A DNA stretch of 64,000 nucleotides. Origin: Oxytricha trifallax. Its lineage: Eukaryota > Ciliophora > Spirotrichea > Sporadotrichida > Oxytrichidae. Shown piece by piece: positions 60,645-64,000 of this stretch (the stretch's first letter is position 1; every line of letters starts with the position of its first letter). The notes under the pieces were generated by a model that was given only the letters and a program-made list of their open reading frames with translations, did not search any database and was not told the DNA's origin. Both the position numbers and the translations under genes were made by a program. The DNA is taken from positions 62,001-126,000 of the forward strand of contig ARYC01000184.1 in NCBI GenBank assembly GCA_000711775.1, given 5' to 3'.

Positions 60645-61244
60645 TCATTGTTAATCAGTCAATATCAAACTTAGATTAATTGATTCATTTGTTTAAGCAA
60701 TCAATTTTTAGGAGTATAAATTTGAATAGCAAATTCCCATAAAATAACAGTTGTTCAACATTTGTAAATTTGTATTTTCTAAGGCTGTAACATACTTCTC
60801 AATATTTTCATAACTATAATTTTTATTTTAATTATAGATTTATATCTTTATAATTTTTATAAGTAATGGAATGAATACGATATATATCTCCCTGCTATCT
60901 CCAATAATCTACCCACTATTATTCTAATCTAGTTCCCTTAAATGATATTTATGTCTCATGCTTTCTATAAATGAGCTGAATATTTTCGTGTTATATCGAT
61001 TCTTAATATAGAACAGCTTTGAATTAATGCTACTATTATTTCCTCCAAAGTCTAAACTTATCTATAGTTCAAATTATTTGGCGAAAATCCAAGTTTCAAA
61101 CTTTCTTATCATTAAAGTTACTTGAGCGGATAAAATGTCTTGATTGAGATTGTCTTCGACTCTTATGATTTCTTTGTTTATTTGCTACATTTAATGAGTT
61201 CTAGCAACTTCAAGGAAGATTTTCATGTTTTATTAGGAGTCCAT
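60645..61244 (-). CDS. Unknown 199-residue protein
   Basis: Open from MDSQQNMKIFLEVARTHQMQ to ILTDQQ then TGA with no interruption. The first half is helical (IIRVEDNLNQDILSAQVTLM) and continues with FETWIFAKQFELQISLDFG and FSSFIESMRHKYHL; the second half becomes more AT-driven (FIPLLIKIIKIQIYNQ), so the real C-terminus may be earlier or after an unrecognised break near 60860. No family recognised. Confidence 0.55.
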
Positions 61245-61450
61245 ATTTTTATAGTAGGTTTCAAATTTGAATATTAAGATTAAATTATTCAATAAATAAA
61301 AATAAAAAGGAAAATTATGATAATTAACATTTGTAATTAATTAGTTTAATTGAATAAATTCAAATGAATAAAATATATAAAAGATTGTGAAAATTAGGAT
61401 GATTGAAAAATGTAAATTTAATGAATTATGTCAATTACTATGCAAAATAA

Positions 61451-61885
61451 TCAGCTGGATAATCTCTTCATCATGTGTGAGAATTCTTCGAATAAAATCT
61501 GACTGCCTCCCATAATTTGACTTGCTTAATAATGTCATTGACAGTTTCCTCTCAGACAGTCTTCCCATAGCCAAGAATTTCCTTGATTTCCTCAGATGAG
61601 ATGAAGCCACTGCCGTCCTTGTCGAACATTCTGAAGACTGTATGAAGCTTCTCGTTATTCAAGTTGTTCCTTTCATTCATTGCAGCAACAACGAACTCAG
61701 AGTAATCGATAAATCCACTCTCTTCGATATCGACTGACTTGATCATCTCCTCAATGTCTGTTTTGTCCGTGTTTTATCCATGCCCTCATTGTTATCTCCC
61801 AAGATCTCTTCAAGTGACAGTTTACCATCTCCATTCTTGTCGATGTCTAACGATGCAGTATCCCTTTTCATGCTTTCCATCAAGA
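61451..61885 (-). pseudogene. EF-hand domain remnant, CDPK-like, broken or scrambled
   Basis: Reads LDIDKNGDGKLSLEEI, then DIEEMIKSVDIEESGFIDYSEF, MNERNNLNNEKLHTVFRMFD, KDGSGFISSEEIKEILGYGK and finally LFEEFSHMMKRLSS then TGA. This is the calcium-binding half of a calcium-dependent protein kinase. The frame breaks three times: an 11-base insert between AAAACA repeats, an in-frame TGA between two ACTGTC repeats, and a shift before LFEEF where the fourth calcium loop is missing. The first two look like very short IESs. The kinase domain is not in the window. Much richer in GC than its surroundings. Confidence 0.65.
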
Positions 61886-62965
61886 ATATCTTTGAATTTG
61901 AATCCCTGGCGTCTTGCCTTGGTCATTCTTGGCAGCTAGTCTCGGCATTGGTCTTTCGGTATTCTTTAATTCCAGTATTGCAGTCGAAGTAAGGGGCGAA
62001 TCTTCGAATGGGGGGCGGCCAGTGGCACCACTCAACTCAGCGGGAGCTATTTCACGACGGTGGAACTTCCGGCTCAGACATCTACTCGGGGAGCCGAGAT
62101 AATCAGGCATCACTGTTTTCAAAAAGGCCATTGGGGTTTCCCAAAGCGATGGTTTACACTTATAGTGCCGATGGTTTTGGATATGGAGAGAAGATCATTA
62201 CTGTTGAACCATCAGATCTCTTTAGCTTCCTGCCCTTTTCGACTCTAGACAAAGAGCTTTTCTCTATGCTGTAGTGTAGGGTGCCTTGCAGATTCTCCTA
62301 ATATCTAGTTGACTTTGATGAGGATGCAGTGCTTTTGCCATTAGGGAGGCTTGAAGATCCTAATGTATGTCACCATGCTAGCTGCACTCGTTGGCGTCTC
62401 AACCAATGGGGTTCCAACCCTATCTGGCACTTCAGAGCTCTTATACGACTTCTTCGCACTAATGGGAACTGGCTCAGATACCAAGAAAGTAGAAGTTGAT
62501 CAATGTGTAGGAAGCAGTGAATATAAGACCTTCTCTAACTATTGCTCTTTCAAACCCTGCGCATACACCAACAGTCTCAGCGCAAATGGAGTTGCTACAT
62601 CATGCTCTTCTTACTCACTATGCTCTGTGGAGTACCCATCATAGTCTATCGCTGCCTCACATCGGCCCAAAGAGTTCCCAGTATTGAAGGTCTTGCTAGA
62701 GAGGATCACATGATTGTTGGACGATACGAAGCCATTGGTATGCTCTGGTTGCCTTGGGGTTTAGATCAATGTAATGGAGTGACAATCAAGGGAGAGTACT
62801 ACTATGTGATGCCTTTGTTCCATCCCTACACTGTTGCCTGCTGAAGACCCTCCTGTCCCACCATCATAAGCAGTCGTGGCACTGGGCTGGCCATAGAGCA
62901 CCCACGCCGTCCTCTTCACTAGGGATGTACAGGCTAAGACTTTTCAGTCGCCATTAGTGGCAGTT
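61886..62965. other. GC-rich mosaic of coding-like pieces on both strands
   Basis: About 1.1 kb with GC far above the rest. Protein-like readings: minus 62120-62345 (KSTRYQENLQGTLHYSIEK, FSPYPKPSALQVQTIALGNP); plus 62351-62640 (VDQCVGSSEYKTFSNYC, CAYTNSLSANGVATSC); plus 62600-62842 (VGRYEAIGMLWLPWGLDQCN, EYYYVMPLFHPYTVAC). The last two resemble a secreted cysteine-rich protein, with a hint of YHYH-type domains, but lie in different frames. No single frame spans the region. Best explained as segments of one or more scrambled germline genes, or decayed copies. Confidence 0.45.
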
Positions 62966-63568
62966 AGGAATAAAACTTAAGAATGATTAAATATATTAAA
63001 AGGCTTAAATACTCAGATTAAAAATTTGGTAGCTTTTCGTTTTAATCAATAGGCTCTTATTAACTATATATATATATATATATATAGGCTTCCATCACAA
63101 ATCAACTAGCAACCAAATATTAATAATAATATACTTGAATTCAAATTTAAATTTAACTTATTACAACTTTCAAATTCGAAATAAATTTACTCTTTTAAAT
63201 ACATAGAAAAATATATCATAAATTCAATTAAAATAATTGACAAAAATTTTTTAAATAAACAAAATTATTGTAATCTTAAATAACATTAATTGTTAAATTA
63301 TTAATAAAAAACAAAAATAAAATTAAATCAAGCAACAAGTATTTATTTCAAATTTATCTGTCTATAATAAAATTAATTTTATTTTTACTAATAATAAATT
63401 ATATCTTTTGAATAACCTTACTTAATTTATTATACTTTAAATTTACTCAATTGAAATAGGTGTTAATAAATCAATATATTAAATCAGAATGAGTTATTGG
63501 TTTTATTAATTATTAATTAAAGATTTATTATGACACGTAGTCGTATCAGATTCCCATAATTTAACAGA
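62966..63568. other. AT-rich spacer with (TA)n repeat
   Basis: Very AT-rich, with a TA run at about 63067-63087. Presumably contains the promoter of the next gene. Nothing else recognised. Confidence 0.5.
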
Positions 63569-64000
63569 ATGAAAACTAATCTCATCCTGTTGACACTTAT
63601 GAGTTTATACTTTGGTGCAAAGTCTTTGGAGTTTGCACTACCAGATTAGAAAATCTCATTAATAAATTTATAAAATATCAATGTTTTAATAGAAAAACTG
63701 AAATTTTATTTAAAATCAGGGCTCCAGAAAGAATGCCGTAACCTATTGAAAGCCAAAATCAAAGAATTTTAGCACATATTCACACGGATAAACTGATATA
63801 CAAGCCAAATGATGTCATGTTTGTTGAAGTTTTTTTGTTCGATGCAATGACAAAGCAACCAGTAACTCAAATAGAAGGGTAAAGCCTAGAAGAAACTCTT
63901 TATCCAGCTGTCTTCACTGTAAGTAGAGTATTTTTTCTAAAAATAATTTAATTAACTCAAGAAAAAACTTCAATCTGTTGATAACCCAAGTTTAGTTTTA
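63569..64000 (+). CDS. Alpha-2-macroglobulin-like secreted protein, 5' end
   Basis: Signal peptide MKTNLILLTLMSLYFGAKS, then LEFALPDQKI. An IES (63650-63711) leads to RAPERMPQPIESQNQRILAH and IHTDKLIYKPNDVMFVEVFL. TDKLIYKPND is the N-terminal MG2 pattern (TDKPxYxPGD) of the alpha-2-macroglobulin family of thioester protease inhibitors. A further in-frame ATG lies at 63530, but the hydrophobic signal begins at 63569. A GTAAGT donor at 63919 starts an intron that runs to the window edge, so only about 95 residues are seen. Confidence 0.82.
63650..63711. other. IES, pointer AAAATC
   Basis: AAAATC at 63650-63655 and 63712-63717. Removing 62 bases joins ALPDQKI to RAPERMPQP in frame. Confidence 0.82.

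Noticed and set aside
61739..62248. Several overlapping plus-strand frames over the EF-hand remnant
   Set aside because: They are antisense to, or shadows of, the EF-hand sequence and have no recognisable protein features.
61886..62965. Bacterial or vector contamination as the cause of the GC-rich island
   Set aside because: Not excluded, but the adjoining EF-hand part is eukaryotic and continuous in composition with the island, and no bacterial gene or promoter layout was recognised.
1..64000. Reading TAA and TAG as stops (standard code)
   Set aside because: Conserved proteins such as COX10, DcpS, thymidine kinase and the macrodomain protein all contain several TAA/TAG codons at non-terminal positions and end only at TGA.
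1..64000. Search for telomeric C4A4/G4T4 repeats, TBE-type transposase frames, CRISPR-like arrays and rRNA
   Set aside because: None seen. The C-rich ends of the foldback elements are GACCCCC-type motifs, not C4A4 arrays.

Overview
The window looks like germline (micronuclear) DNA of a spirotrich ciliate of the Oxytricha/Stylonychia kind. The genes only read through if TAA and TAG mean glutamine and TGA is the only stop. Many frames are broken by AT-rich stretches that begin and end with the same 2-10 base direct repeat. Deleting the stretch plus one repeat copy restores the frame and the protein family alignment each time I tried it. This is the pointer-flanked internal eliminated sequence (IES) structure that is removed when the somatic macronucleus forms. 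Ordinary GT...AG introns are also present. No telomere repeats (C4A4 type) were seen. The species is inferred, not proven.

Bases 1-20150: a head-to-tail array of five ADP/ATP-carrier-like genes, all on the minus strand, each cut into about eight coding segments by long AT-rich IESs. Three copies (5493-10154, 12113-15686, 16661-20152) read through completely after IES removal, one runs off the left edge, and one (2593-4810) carries in-frame TGAs. Two long palindromic foldback elements and a small inverted-repeat element sit in this region, two of them inside IESs.

Bases 20340-50090: densely packed genes on both strands. In order: a macrodomain protein, a beta-propeller protein, a very large Q/N-rich two-RRM protein, an EF-hand protein, an unknown basic protein, thymidine kinase, a small cysteine-containing protein, the pore-to-C-terminus part of a cyclic-nucleotide-type K+ channel, an unknown protein, a cysteine-rich membrane protein, a THUMP/Trm11-type RNA methyltransferase, a WD40 protein, a coiled-coil protein, heme A farnesyltransferase (COX10), a small coiled-coil protein and an EI24-family membrane protein.

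Bases 50220-64000: a secreted cysteine-rich protein, a second large Q/N-rich RRM protein, a coding fragment, a third small RRM protein, an unknown protein, the DcpS decapping scavenger, an unknown protein, a GC-rich mosaic with the remains of an EF-hand protein and other coding-like pieces on both strands (a candidate scrambled locus), AT-rich DNA, and the 5' end of an alpha-2-macroglobulin-like secreted protein cut by the right edge.

The genes do not form operons or a shared pathway. What unites the window is its germline architecture: each gene is a set of coding segments awaiting excision of intervening DNA, and transposon-like elements lie in or act as that intervening DNA. All joins described here were made by eye and should be read as predictions.
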